This document shows positions 7,027-14,918 of a stretch of 24,278 nt of DNA, in pieces; the stretch's first letter is position 1, and every line of letters starts with the position of its first letter. The position numbers and the translations under genes are program-made. Source of the stretch: an uncultured Muribaculaceae bacterium (GTDB taxonomy: Bacteria > Bacteroidota > Bacteroidia > Bacteroidales > Muribaculaceae). Below the pieces are notes generated by a model. That model searched no databases. It had not been told where the DNA came from and saw nothing but the letters and a program-made list of their open reading frames with translations. The stretch covers positions 1 to 24,278 of the forward strand of contig CAJTRC010000040.1 in assembly GCA_910578365.1 (NCBI GenBank), read 5' to 3'.

Positions 7027-7416
7027 ATGACCATGACAGAAGACGTTATCAAGATTCTGCGTCAGGACACCGACGGACTCATATCCTACGAATACCTGGC
7101 CAACAATATCGACAGCATAAGCGCCGAAGATCTGAAACTGCTCATTGAAAATATGACCGGTGTGGACATGAACGGGCAGTTTCTGGCATCAGCGGCCCGC
7201 TATCTCCAGGCCATCGACCCGGTTCGCTTTGAAGAACCAATACGCAGCCTTACCGCCGCAACCATAGACAAGGACCGCGAGCACCGCTACCTGCCCGACC
7301 TGATGATATCGCTCTACGGCGAAGACTACAGGCAGAAAGCACCTCAGCTTGTACTCACCGACAACAATTTCCGACGGATATACAAACGGCTCTATCCAAA
7401 GGCCGACTCGCTGTAA
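7027..7416 (+). CDS. Conserved-looking hypothetical protein
   Basis: I do not recognise this 129-residue protein. It is soluble (no signal peptide or membrane segment), acidic in its first half and apparently all-helical: MTEDVIKILRQDTDGLISYEYLANNI, then an EDLKLLIENMTG helix and repeated amphipathic stretches, ending in FRRIYKRLYPKADSL with a basic C-terminus. Codon usage matches its neighbours, and its position in a same-strand run (28 nt after the kinase-like gene, 39 nt before the cyclophilin gene) supports it being real. Starts at 7027 or 7033 differ only by two residues. No function is proposed. Confidence 0.75.
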   Translation: MTMTEDVIKILRQDTDGLISYEYLANNIDSISAEDLKLLIENMTGVDMNGQFLASAARYLQAIDPVRFEEPIRSLTAATIDKDREHRYLPDLMISLYGEDYRQKAPQLVLTDNNFRRIYKRLYPKADSL

Positions 7417-7455
7417 GCACTCTACCAGCCTCCTACGAAACTACATATTATCAAC

Positions 7456-8346
7456 ATGATTAAGAATTTACTCTGCGCGGCAGCTCTGATGCTATGCTTC
7501 GGCGCATGCGGAAACAAAAGTGGCGAAAACAACGCCGATTCCGCCGACTCAACCAAAAACGAAACTCAAATGCAAGACTCACAAAGACTTCCGGCCAAAG
7601 ACGATGCCAAGGTGCTTATTCACACCTCGGAAGGCGACATCACAGTACTGCTCTATGGCGATACTCCCCGCCACCGCGACAACTTCCTCAAACTCGTCGA
7701 AGAAAACTTCTACGACAGCACTCTCTTCCACCGTGTAATCAACGAATTCATGGTACAGGCCGGCGACCCCGACTCGAAAACAGCCAAGCCCGGACAGCAG
7801 CTGGGCAGCGGCGACCCCGGCTATACCATCCCCGCCGAATTCTACTATCCGCACCACTTCCACAAACGCGGTGCCCTGTCGGCTGCACGTACCGGCGACC
7901 AGGTTAACCCCAAAAAGGAATCAAGCGGCTCGCAGTTCTACATCGTCACCGGCAAGAAATACTCTGCCGCCGAATTGAGCCAAATGAGCGAGCAGATGAA
8001 GCAGCAGGCTATGTACAACATCTTCGACAGCCTTGCCAACCAGAACATGGACCAGATTCGCCAGATGCAGCAGGCTCAGGATAACGCCGGCCTGACAGCT
8101 CTGAAGGAGAAATTCATAGCCCAGGCCGAGGAAATCGCAGCCAAAGGCAACTACAGCATCCCGGCCGACGTGGCTCAGGTGTATGAAACAGTTGGCGGCA
8201 CTCCATTCCTCGACGGCCAGTACACCGTATTCGGCGAAGTACTCTCCGGCATGGACGTGGTAGAGAAAATCGAAAAGGCCCAGACCGACCGCAACGACCG
8301 TCCGACCAGCGACATCCGCATCCTCTCTGCCGAGGTCATCAAATGA
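7456..8346 (+). CDS. Cyclophilin-type peptidyl-prolyl isomerase lipoprotein
   Basis: A 296-residue predicted lipoprotein: signal peptide MIKNLLCAAALMLCFGAC with Cys18 as the lipid-attachment residue, then a Ser/Asp/Asn-rich linker to about residue 45. The cyclophilin domain contains FHRVINEFMVQAGDP (the catalytic Phe-His-Arg region), GALSAART and SSGSQFYIVTGKKYS. A Gln/Met-rich helical insertion of about 70 residues (ELSQMSEQMKQQ... to AAKGNYS) separates QFYIVTG from the C-terminal FLDGQYTVFGEVLSGMDVVEKI; this insertion is typical of Bacteroidales paralogues. It should catalyse proline cis-trans isomerisation during folding of envelope proteins in the periplasm. It overlaps the M16 peptidase gene by 4 nt (ATGA), indicating translational coupling. 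Confidence 0.93.
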   Translation: MIKNLLCAAALMLCFGACGNKSGENNADSADSTKNETQMQDSQRLPAKDDAKVLIHTSEGDITVLLYGDTPRHRDNFLKLVEENFYDSTLFHRVINEFMVQAGDPDSKTAKPGQQLGSGDPGYTIPAEFYYPHHFHKRGALSAARTGDQVNPKKESSGSQFYIVTGKKYSAAELSQMSEQMKQQAMYNIFDSLANQNMDQIRQMQQAQDNAGLTALKEKFIAQAEEIAAKGNYSIPADVAQVYETVGGTPFLDGQYTVFGEVLSGMDVVEKIEKAQTDRNDRPTSDIRILSAEVIK

Positions 8347-9587
8347 TATATCAGACATTTACACTTGACAATGGCCTGCGTGTGGTTCACAACTGCGAAC
8401 CCACGCGGGCCATGGTGGCCATTAATCTGCTATACAACGTAGGTTCGCGCGACGAATCGCGCGGGCTTACCGGCATTGCGCACCTGTTCGAACACCTGAT
8501 GTTTGGCGGTTCGGCCAACGTGCCCGACTATTCCAAGGCCATTGAGGCCGCCGGAGGCAACGACAATGCCTGGACCTCGAACGACTTCACCAACTTCTAC
8601 ACCCAGGTACCCGCCCATAATGTCGAAACCGCCTTCTGGGCCGAGAGCGACCGCATGCTGGCCCTTTCGTTCGACCCGCACGTACTCCGGGTGCAGCGCC
8701 GTGTGGTTATAGAGGAGTTCAAACAACAATGCCTCAATCAGCCTTACGGCGACCTGATGCACGGGCTGCGACGCGCCGCATACGCTGCCGACCATCCTTA
8801 CAGCTGGCCGGTAATAGGCATTGACCCCGACCACATAGCCCGGGTGACCGAAGACGATGTCCGGCGCTGGTTCTACTCGCACTACGCCCCCAACAATGCC
8901 GTGCTGGCTGTGTGCGGCAACATTTCGGCGGAACGGACTCTTGAACTGGCCGAAAAATGGTTCGCGCCCATTCCGGCCCGCGAAATTGCCCCGCGACTGT
9001 TGCCCGACCCCGGATTTCCCACCTCGGACGTACGCGTGGAGATGAGCGGCAACGTGCCCTCGACCATGATTGTTAAAGCAATACCCATGGCCCCGCACGG
9101 TACCCCGGACTACTACGTGGCCGACACCATCACCGACCTGCTGGCCAACGGACAGTCGTCGCGCTACGTGCGCCGGCTGATACACGGCCCGGAACCGATA
9201 TTCGCCGGAGCCGAAGCCTCGATCATAGGCTCGGAACACGAAGGCCTGATGCTGCTGATGGCGCAGATGGCCGACGAATCGCCGCAGGCAATCGAAAAGG
9301 CTGAGCAGATGCTGCTCGACGAGGCCCGCCGCCTGGCGTTGCCGGGCGAAGTAAGCGAGTACGAGTTGCAACGGTCGTTCAACCGCTTTGAATTCACCTT
9401 CGAAAGCTCCATGACCAACTATCTGGATCGCGCCCAGCAACTGGCAACGTCGGTGATGCACGGCAGCGACATAAACAGCAGGGTCGACCTGCAGCGCCGC
9501 ACCACCCTCGACGACGTGTGCCGCGTAGCCGACAGGATGTTCAACCACACAGCCAACGTAACCCTGCTTTACCGCCCCGAGAAATAA
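8343..9587 (+). CDS. M16 family zinc metallopeptidase
   Basis: A 414-residue insulinase/pitrilysin-type peptidase. The inverted zinc motif HxxEH is present as HLFEH (residues 47-51), with the third zinc ligand expected at the glutamates of VVIEEF (124-125), the normal spacing. The C-terminal half forms the second, inactive M16-type domain with the conserved YYVADTITDLLANGQSSRYVRRL segment containing the Arg-Tyr/Arg elements of the substrate pocket. There is no signal peptide, so this single-unit member is likely cytoplasmic or dimeric, like the mitochondrial processing-peptidase-like proteins of this group; the substrate is unknown. It starts inside the end of the cyclophilin gene (ATGA overlap), and its stop TAA overlaps the ruvX ATG by one base. 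Confidence 0.93.
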   Translation: MIYQTFTLDNGLRVVHNCEPTRAMVAINLLYNVGSRDESRGLTGIAHLFEHLMFGGSANVPDYSKAIEAAGGNDNAWTSNDFTNFYTQVPAHNVETAFWAESDRMLALSFDPHVLRVQRRVVIEEFKQQCLNQPYGDLMHGLRRAAYAADHPYSWPVIGIDPDHIARVTEDDVRRWFYSHYAPNNAVLAVCGNISAERTLELAEKWFAPIPAREIAPRLLPDPGFPTSDVRVEMSGNVPSTMIVKAIPMAPHGTPDYYVADTITDLLANGQSSRYVRRLIHGPEPIFAGAEASIIGSEHEGLMLLMAQMADESPQAIEKAEQMLLDEARRLALPGEVSEYELQRSFNRFEFTFESSMTNYLDRAQQLATSVMHGSDINSRVDLQRRTTLDDVCRVADRMFNHTANVTLLYRPEK

Positions 9588-10015
9588 TGGCACGTATACT
9601 TTCCATAGACTTCGGACGCCGGCGCTGCGGTATAGCAGTGACCGACCCACTGTGCATAGTGGCCAACGGGCTCACCACCGTGGAAACTTCGCGCCTGCAC
9701 GAATTCGTGTGCGACTACATCCGCCGCGAGGAAGTGAGTCTGGTTCTTGTGGGCCATCCTACCGACATGCACGGCAACGACAGCGACTCCATGCGCTACA
9801 TCAACCCGTCGATCGGAAGGCTGCGCAAGCTCATAGCTCCTGTGCCGGTGGAGTTCTTCGACGAACGTTTCACCTCTGTGCTCGCCCACCGCGCCATGAT
9901 TGAAGGCGGCATGCGCAAAATGGCCCGGCGCGACAAAGCCATAGTCGACGAAATATCGGCCACCATTATACTCAACGATTATCTCCAAAGCCGGCAATAC
10001 GGCTCAAAAATATAG
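9587..10015 (+). CDS. ruvX: RuvX/YqgF Holliday junction resolvase-like nuclease
   Basis: A 142-residue protein of the YqgF/RuvX RNase H-like fold. It opens with MARILSIDFGRRRCGIAVTD, where Asp8 is the first catalytic aspartate; LVLVGHPTDMHG (52-63) and FFDERFTS (90-97, Glu93) follow, and Asp121 in the AIVDEISA segment completes the metal site. Family members are implicated in 16S rRNA 5'-end maturation and in junction resolution; which dominates here is unknown. The frame extends upstream to 9518, but the ATG at 9587 gives the family N-terminus and a one-base overlap with the peptidase stop, so I use it. Confidence 0.93.
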   Translation: MARILSIDFGRRRCGIAVTDPLCIVANGLTTVETSRLHEFVCDYIRREEVSLVLVGHPTDMHGNDSDSMRYINPSIGRLRKLIAPVPVEFFDERFTSVLAHRAMIEGGMRKMARRDKAIVDEISATIILNDYLQSRQYGSKI

Positions 10016-10019
10016 CAAC

Positions 10020-10586
10020 ATGAAATTACCCGTATATCTATATGGTCATCCGGTGCTCCGCGCCGTATCGACCGACATCACCCCCGACTATCCGGGCCTG
10101 AAAGAGCTCATAGCCGACATGTACGCGGCCATGTACGAGTCGGAAGGTGTTGGACTGGCGGCCCCGCAGATAGGCCGCAACGACCGCATTGTGGTTATCG
10201 ACGCCGACCCGGTGAAAGACAGCTTTCCCGAATGTGCCGGACGCCGTATGACTCTTATCAATCCAAGCGTGGAAGTTCTCGACGGCGACCGCACCTCCAT
10301 GGGCGAAGGCTGCCTGAGCCTGCCCGGTATCAGCGAGAATGTGCCCCGTGTGGAACACATCATGCTCAAGTGGGTCGACGAGAACTTCGAACCTCACGAA
10401 GAAGAAATCTTCGGCTTTCTGGCCCGCATAGTGCAGCATGAGTGCGACCACCTCGAAGGTAAAATGTTCATCGACCACATATCTCCCATCCGCAAGCAGC
10501 TTATAAAAGCCAAACTCAACAATATCCTCAACGGCAAAGTTAGCGTAGACTATCCTGTACGCTTCGCCCCCAAACACCGCAAATAA
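10020..10586 (+). CDS. def: Peptide deformylase
   Basis: A 188-residue peptide deformylase that removes the formyl group from nascent N-terminal formylmethionine. All three signature motifs are intact: GVGLAAPQIG (43-52), EGCLSLPG (96-103, metal ligand Cys98) and QHECDHLEG (139-147, metal ligands His140 and His144, catalytic Glu141). The insert between motifs (DADPVKDSFPECAGRR) and the length are normal for Bacteroidetes type 1 enzymes. It starts 4 nt after ruvX and ends 12 nt before ettA, so it is almost certainly co-transcribed with these translation-related genes. Confidence 0.96.
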   Translation: MKLPVYLYGHPVLRAVSTDITPDYPGLKELIADMYAAMYESEGVGLAAPQIGRNDRIVVIDADPVKDSFPECAGRRMTLINPSVEVLDGDRTSMGEGCLSLPGISENVPRVEHIMLKWVDENFEPHEEEIFGFLARIVQHECDHLEGKMFIDHISPIRKQLIKAKLNNILNGKVSVDYPVRFAPKHRK

Positions 10587-10598
10587 TCCACCACCATT

Positions 10599-12269
10599 AT
10601 GGCAGACGACAAAAAAATCATCTTCTCGATGGTAGGCGTGAGCAAAACCTACCCTCCGCAGAAACAAGTACTTAAAGACATTTATCTCAGCTTCTTCTAC
10701 GGCGCTAAAATAGGCATCATAGGCCTGAACGGCAGCGGTAAGTCGTCGCTGCTGAAAATAATAGCCGGCATCGACAAGAGCTATCAGGGCGAGGTGGTAT
10801 TCTCGCCGGGTTACTCGGTAGGATACCTCGAGCAGGAACCCAAACTCGACGAAGGCAAGACCGTAATCGAAGTAGTGCGCGAAGGCGTACAGCCCATCAT
10901 GGACCTGCTGGCCGAATTCGACAAAATCAACGAAGCGTTCGGCGACCCCGACGCAGACTTCGACGCTCTGCTCGCACGCCAGGCCGAACTACAGGACAAA
11001 CTCGACGCAGCCGACGCCTGGAACATCGACTCAAAGCTCGAACGAGCCATGGACGCACTGCAGTGCCCGCCCGACGACCAGGTGGTCGACACCCTCTCCG
11101 GCGGCGAACGCCGCCGCGTGGCTCTCTGCCGCCTGCTGCTCCAGCAACCCGACGTGCTGCTGCTCGACGAACCTACCAACCACCTCGACGCCGAAAGCAT
11201 CGACTGGCTCGAACAGCACCTTCAGCAGTATCCCGGAACTGTAATCGCCATTACCCACGACCGCTACTTCCTCGACCACGTGGCGGGCTGGATTCTTGAA
11301 CTCGACCGAGGCGAAGGTATACCCTGGAAGGGCAACTATTCGAGCTGGCTCGACCAGAAAACCAAGCGCATGGCCATGGAAGAAAAGCAGGCCTCGAAAC
11401 GCCGCAAGACCCTCGAGCGCGAGCTCGAATGGGTACGCATGGCGCCCAAGGCCCGTCAGGCCAAAGGAAAAGCCCGTCTGAGCAGCTACGACCGCCTGCT
11501 CAACGAAGACCAGAAACAGAAAGAGGAACGTCTGGAAATTTTCATCCCCAACGGCCCGCGTCTGGGCAACAAGGTAATCGAAGCCACAGGGCTGGCCAAG
11601 GCCTACGGCAAGAAACAGCTGTTCAATAATCTCGACTTCCAGCTGCCGCCTAACGGCATCGTGGGCGTAATAGGGCCCAACGGCGCCGGCAAGACTACTC
11701 TTTTCCGCCTTATCATGGGCCAGGAGCAGGCCGACGCAGGCAGTTTCGACGTAGGCGAAACCGTAAAGGTGGCATACGTCGACCAGCGCCACCACGACCT
11801 GCTGCCCGAGAAAACCGTCTACGAGGTAATCAGCCAGGGTGTTGAATCGTTCCGCATGGGCGGCCGCGATGTCAACGCACGCGCATACCTGTCGAAATTC
11901 AACTTCACCGGCGCTGACCAGGAAAAGAAAATTGGAGTGTTGTCGGGCGGTGAACGCAACCGTCTGCACCTGGCAATGGCCTTGAAAGAAGAAGGCAACG
12001 TGCTGCTGCTCGACGAACCGACCAACGATATTGACGTGAACACACTGCGTGCCCTCGAGGAAGGTCTTGACGACTTCGCAGGCTGCGCCGTGGTTGTAAG
12101 CCACGACCGCTGGTTCCTCGACCGCATCTGTACCCACATACTGTCGTTCGAGGGCGACGGCCAGGTTGTGTTCTACCAAGGCAGCTACTCGGACTACGAA
12201 GAGTACAAACGCCAGCGCAACGGCGGAAAAGAACTTCCCCGCCGCCGCTACCGCAAGCTTATGGAGTAA
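10599..12269 (+). CDS. ettA: Energy-dependent translational throttle protein EttA (ABC-F ATPase)
   Basis: A 556-residue soluble ABC-F protein with two ATPase cassettes and no membrane domain. Cassette 1 has Walker A GLNGSGKS (42-49), signature LSGGE (166-170) and Walker B LLLDEPTNHLD (187-197); the arm insertion that contacts L1/tRNA in E. coli EttA lies around 92-140. The linker (about 240-325) carries the conserved SWLDQKTKRMAMEEKQASKR helix and ARQAKGKARLSSYDRL. Cassette 2 has Walker A GPNGAGKT (359-366), LSGGERNRLHLA and LLLDEPTNDID. EttA binds the ribosomal E site and gates the first elongation steps according to ATP/ADP ratio. Length matches E. coli EttA (555). It is the last gene of the run and is followed by a strong terminator. 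Confidence 0.96.
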   Translation: MADDKKIIFSMVGVSKTYPPQKQVLKDIYLSFFYGAKIGIIGLNGSGKSSLLKIIAGIDKSYQGEVVFSPGYSVGYLEQEPKLDEGKTVIEVVREGVQPIMDLLAEFDKINEAFGDPDADFDALLARQAELQDKLDAADAWNIDSKLERAMDALQCPPDDQVVDTLSGGERRRVALCRLLLQQPDVLLLDEPTNHLDAESIDWLEQHLQQYPGTVIAITHDRYFLDHVAGWILELDRGEGIPWKGNYSSWLDQKTKRMAMEEKQASKRRKTLERELEWVRMAPKARQAKGKARLSSYDRLLNEDQKQKEERLEIFIPNGPRLGNKVIEATGLAKAYGKKQLFNNLDFQLPPNGIVGVIGPNGAGKTTLFRLIMGQEQADAGSFDVGETVKVAYVDQRHHDLLPEKTVYEVISQGVESFRMGGRDVNARAYLSKFNFTGADQEKKIGVLSGGERNRLHLAMALKEEGNVLLLDEPTNDIDVNTLRALEEGLDDFAGCAVVVSHDRWFLDRICTHILSFEGDGQVVFYQGSYSDYEEYKRQRNGGKELPRRRYRKLME

Positions 12270-12289
12270 GAGCCTGCTCGACAATATAT

Positions 12290-12328
12290 CCGGAGGCCGC
12301 GTTATTAGGCGCGGCCTCCGGTGTTTTT
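12290..12328 (+). terminator. Intrinsic terminator of the def-ettA run
   Basis: A perfect 12-bp GC-rich stem (12290-12301 with 12310-12321, arm CCGGAGGCCGCG), an 8-nt loop and a TGTTTTTG tail, 20 nt after the ettA stop. Confidence 0.93.
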
Positions 12329-12381
12329 GCTTACATAAATATATTCGCTTGCCCGGAATTTATGTTAAAAAACACAAATCG

Positions 12382-12413
12382 CTTGCGTAGCCCGAAAAAT
12401 GCTGTTAAATTTG
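12382..12413 (+). promoter_or_regulatory. Promoter of the candidate ncRNA
   Basis: CTTG (12382-12385; TTG core), exactly 20 bp, then TAAATTTG (12406-12413), a perfect TAnnTTTG -7 box. Predicted transcription start about 12420. The same CTTG-N20-TAAATTTG arrangement drives the symporter gene at 2144-2175. It lies downstream of the ettA terminator, so it defines a separate unit. Confidence 0.7.
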
Positions 12414-12419
12414 CAGCAC

Positions 12420-12665
12420 TAAATAACACCAGCCGGACTTAGAACTAAAATTATTTACGCATTAATCTCTTTTTGGACTAAGCTAAGGCATATGATTTTG
12501 CCCACCGCGAGGTGCTTCAAAGTTGTAGAGGTGTTTAATGACAAGTAAGTATGATATAATCTCTACACTAAAAGTTTATAAGGCAACTATCTTTAGAATC
12601 ACAAATCGAAATGCCTAATGGCTTTAGTCCTCGCTTCATTGCTGAAATGGAAAGAGGATTTTTTT
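12420..12665 (+). ncRNA. Candidate structured non-coding RNA (about 246 nt)
   Basis: Bounded by a good promoter and an intrinsic terminator, AT-richer than its neighbours and without a convincing ORF. Pairings visible by eye: a long-range stem GGACTAA (12475-12481) with TTAGTCC (12624-12630), continued by AGGCAT (12486-12491) with ATGCCT (12611-12616) and GATTT.G (12494-12500) with CAAATC (12602-12607). Inside it are CACC-GCGA-GGTG (12503-12514, a GNRA tetraloop), TGTAGAG (12524-12530) with CTCTACA (12561-12567), and CTAAA/AGTT (12568-12576) with AACT (12585-12588) and TTTAG (12592-12596). A 5' hairpin CTTAG (12438-12442) with CTAAG (12478-12482) competes with the long-range stem. I cannot assign it to a known family; 6S RNA or another Bacteroidales RNA are possibilities. 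Short frames inside (18, 26 and 27 codons) overlap one another and lack known features. Confidence 0.6.
12628..12665 (+). terminator. Intrinsic terminator of the candidate ncRNA
   Basis: TCCTCGCTTCATT (12628-12640) pairs with AATGGAAAGAGGA (12646-12658): 11 of 13 positions, one being G-T, with a GCTGA loop, followed by seven T (12659-12665). The minus strand has no T-run after the hairpin, so it serves the plus strand rather than the convergent porin gene. Confidence 0.75.
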
Positions 12666-12683
12666 GTACCCTGTCCACAGATA

Positions 12684-13853
12684 TCAGAACTTAATCTGCA
12701 CACGAGCCTCTATGATATTTACATGCCGGCGGTCGAGCATATTGTCGACGTAGCGGTCGCGTACGGTGGTGTAGCTGTAGCGCAGACGTGCTATCATATA
12801 TTTATTTATATAATAGTTGAAAGTACACGAGGCATCGTTGGTTATACCGCCATATATACCGGCCGACGCATCACTGGCATTGGTGTAGTTATACATCAGC
12901 ACCATTTCGAAACTGTGAGGTGTGGGAGTAGCCACTCCGGCGTCGCCCATGGTGTATGTATAGTTGCTGCCTGCGAGCAGACCGCGGAGCATGCCGTAGG
13001 CTCCTTGCGCGCAATAGCTGCTGAATCCGTCCTTGCGGGCCACATTCATATAATAATACTGAGCCTCGAGGGCAAAACGGCCTTTGGCCAGCAGCAATTC
13101 GGGGGTGAACTTGAACAGTCCGCGTGCGTGGTCGACCTGCGCGTTCAGCAGACCTACCTTGCTTACACGGCTGGGGAAGTTGGAAGTGAATTCGAATCCG
13201 CTGTGGTCGTCGGCGGTAGGGCTGGAGTAGTTGAGCGATATGCCAAGCTGGGCAATGGTACCGTCGTCGGTATGCGACGGACGCCATACCAGTCGGGTCT
13301 GTGCGCCCCATGCCTGCTTGCCCATGGCTGTGGCGTTGTTTGTCATGGCAGCGGCCTCGGCAAACAAGGTTGTGGCCGCAAAGTATTTGTCGCCGCTGTA
13401 TTCGTACATCAGGGCCAGCAGACGCGGATTGGCGTAGAAGAACTCGTTTGACGTAGGCTCTTCGTAGCTGGGCTTCATCGACGAACTCGTTTCGGAGTTA
13501 AGGCCGAACTGAGGCACAAAGTAGCCGCCTCGTATAAGATTTTCGGAGTTGAAGTCATATTCGATATATGTGTCCTTGAGGCCAACTTTGCCGTAGCCGA
13601 AACCAACATCGACCTTAGCCTGCCATTTGCCGTACGAGGCCTTAACGCCTATACGGAGGTCGGGAATAGCCACACCGCTAACGAATTTGGTGTCGCCTGC
13701 AGCCTCTGCTCCGTTGTTACCGCCCATGTAACCTGCACCGTCGACGAGTATACGGCCTGTTGGAGAAATCGAAAACTTTGGCTTGTCGGCAATTTGGGCT
13801 GCCGCTGTCAGTGTACATGCTGCCAGCAGTAAAGCTATAATATTGGATTTCAT
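12684..13853 (-). CDS. OprO/OprP-type outer-membrane porin
   Basis: A 389-residue outer-membrane beta-barrel protein. Signal peptide MKSNIIALLLAACTLTAAAQ, then a 'GRILVDGAGYMGGN' start and alternating amphipathic beta-strands throughout: KVDVGFGYGKVGLKDTYIEYDF, ENLIRGGYFVPQFGLNSETSSS, ending with an aromatic C-terminal residue (ARVQIKF), the barrel-assembly signal. The strand layout and GYFVPQFG segment match the phosphate-selective porin O/P family (PF07396), trimeric channels for phosphate or polyphosphate in Pseudomonas, although Bacteroidetes members may have other specificities. It lies 92 bp downstream of a secreted acid phosphatase on the same strand, which supports a phosphate role. 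Its 3' end faces the candidate ncRNA at 12420-12665. Confidence 0.85.
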   Translation of the reverse strand: MKSNIIALLLAACTLTAAAQIADKPKFSISPTGRILVDGAGYMGGNNGAEAAGDTKFVSGVAIPDLRIGVKASYGKWQAKVDVGFGYGKVGLKDTYIEYDFNSENLIRGGYFVPQFGLNSETSSSMKPSYEEPTSNEFFYANPRLLALMYEYSGDKYFAATTLFAEAAAMTNNATAMGKQAWGAQTRLVWRPSHTDDGTIAQLGISLNYSSPTADDHSGFEFTSNFPSRVSKVGLLNAQVDHARGLFKFTPELLLAKGRFALEAQYYYMNVARKDGFSSYCAQGAYGMLRGLLAGSNYTYTMGDAGVATPTPHSFEMVLMYNYTNASDASAGIYGGITNDASCTFNYYINKYMIARLRYSYTTVRDRYVDNMLDRRHVNIIEARVQIKF

Positions 13854-13893
13854 CGAATTAAATTTAAACGAATTGAACTGATGGCAAAATGCA

Positions 13894-13928
13894 GGGGTGC
13901 TGCAGAATCAGGGGTTTTGCAACACCCC
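13894..13928 (-). other. Intercistronic hairpin between phosphatase and porin genes
   Basis: GGGGTG (13894-13899) pairs with CACCCC (13923-13928), then a C/A mismatch and TGCA (13901-13904) with TGCA (13918-13921), leaving a 13-nt loop. On the minus strand it is followed only by a short TTTTG, so it is at best a partial terminator or an mRNA-stability hairpin that could give unequal expression of the two genes. Confidence 0.5.
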
Positions 13929-13945
13929 CTTACATTGCTGAAGAA

Positions 13946-14767
13946 TCATAAATCGCTGGTAGTCTTGGTAGGGAGCGGAGTACCTTTGGCTACCTTTCCG
14001 GCTTTTTTGAGCCGTTTGAATTCGTCTTTAGCTTTTTGCAGCTGAGCCTGGAAGGCGGGGTCGGCATGGAGTCGGGCCACGATTACCGAGCCTGTGATGC
14101 GTCCGGCATCGACGTCGCTCTGATAATGGTAACCGCATATCACACGGCTCTGGCCCATTTCATAGCCACGCTTGAGGATTTCGTTCTGGCGTTCAGGATT
14201 GAGTTCCGACAGCACAAGCGCTGTAGCCCAGCCTATCGAAGTGTGTCCTGAGGGGTAGCTGCCGTTTGTGCTTAGGGCCTCTTGCTGTGCGGGATTGCAT
14301 GTCATCTCCTCGTAGAACGAAAAAGGCCGCTGGCGGTTGTAGTAGTTCTTGGCTTCGCGTGTGGCCAGGTCGCCGGCGTCCTCGCGCATGCCCACTATAA
14401 GTTTCAGAATCTCGGGAGTATCTTCATTGATTTCCACGCCGAAAGCCTCGGAAAAGGCCTCGGGCACTCCATTACCTTCTACATTGGCGTCGGCCGAAGC
14501 CTGGTCGCCGCGCGGGGTGTTGCGCATGGTCTTGCCCCAGTTGTACTGGGACTGGTCGTCGAGAAAACGGATTGAGGACGCGTCGGGCGGAGCCGGCAGC
14601 AACAGAAAACTGTTGGGAGCGTCGCCTTCCTGCAGGAAGAACAGGTCGGGATTGGTACGGTGGTCTTTTATTTTGGTTTCGTTCTGTGCGAATGAGAACG
14701 AAGCTGTTACGGCCACAAACAAGGCGCATGCAGCACCACGAAGCAGAGATGAATTTAAGCTTTTCAT
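13946..14767 (-). CDS. Class A acid phosphatase (PAP2 superfamily), secreted
   Basis: A 273-residue non-specific acid phosphatase of the PhoN/PhoC type. The signal peptide ends near SFSFA-Q (residue 27-28), so the enzyme is periplasmic or exported. The three-part PAP2 active site is complete: K-x6-RP at Lys140-Arg147-Pro148, YPSGHT at 171-176, and SRxxxGxHxxxD at Ser207 to Asp218, where His214 is the expected nucleophile and His175 the general acid. It should release inorganic phosphate from organic monoesters. It is probably the first gene of a unit with the OprO/P-type porin. The C-terminal tail is lysine-rich. A -7-like box (TATGTTTG, 14828-14821) is 54 nt upstream of the start; the -33 is poor. 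Confidence 0.93.
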   Translation of the reverse strand: MKSLNSSLLRGAACALFVAVTASFSFAQNETKIKDHRTNPDLFFLQEGDAPNSFLLLPAPPDASSIRFLDDQSQYNWGKTMRNTPRGDQASADANVEGNGVPEAFSEAFGVEINEDTPEILKLIVGMREDAGDLATREAKNYYNRQRPFSFYEEMTCNPAQQEALSTNGSYPSGHTSIGWATALVLSELNPERQNEILKRGYEMGQSRVICGYHYQSDVDAGRITGSVIVARLHADPAFQAQLQKAKDEFKRLKKAGKVAKGTPLPTKTTSDL

Positions 14768-14820
14768 GTGTTGATTGTTGAAACGTAAAAAAATACTGTC
14801 GGGTTGCCCCGGATATTATT

Positions 14821-14828
14821 CAAACATA
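14821..14828 (-). promoter_or_regulatory. -7 element of the acid phosphatase gene
   Basis: TATGTTTG on the minus strand fits TAnnTTTG. No clear TTTG is found 20 bp upstream, so an activator might be needed, which would suit phosphate-starvation control; that last point is inference. Confidence 0.4.
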
Positions 14829-14918
14829 CGGCAAAGCCGATTTGTTTCAGGAAAAATATATGTTTGACAACATAAGTTTGCTTAATTTATATACCGCGAT
14901 ATACAAGTGCGGCAATAC

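Noticed and set aside
8430..9650. 406-codon minus-strand frame opposite the M16 peptidase
   Set aside because: Composition rich in His, Val, Gly and Arg typical of an antisense shadow in GC-rich DNA; the opposite strand has the HLFEH motif and correct overlaps.
11031..12284. 417-codon minus-strand frame opposite ettA
   Set aside because: Shadow of a highly conserved ABC-F gene; no motifs of its own.
12492..12690. Short ORFs of 18, 26 and 27 codons in the ncRNA region
   Set aside because: They overlap each other in different frames, have no known motif, and the sequence is better explained by extensive base pairing; a small peptide is not fully excluded.
12618..13451. 277-codon plus-strand frame opposite the porin gene
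   Set aside because: Starts within the ncRNA terminator hairpin and reads as the complement of beta-barrel codons; no domain or ribosome binding site.
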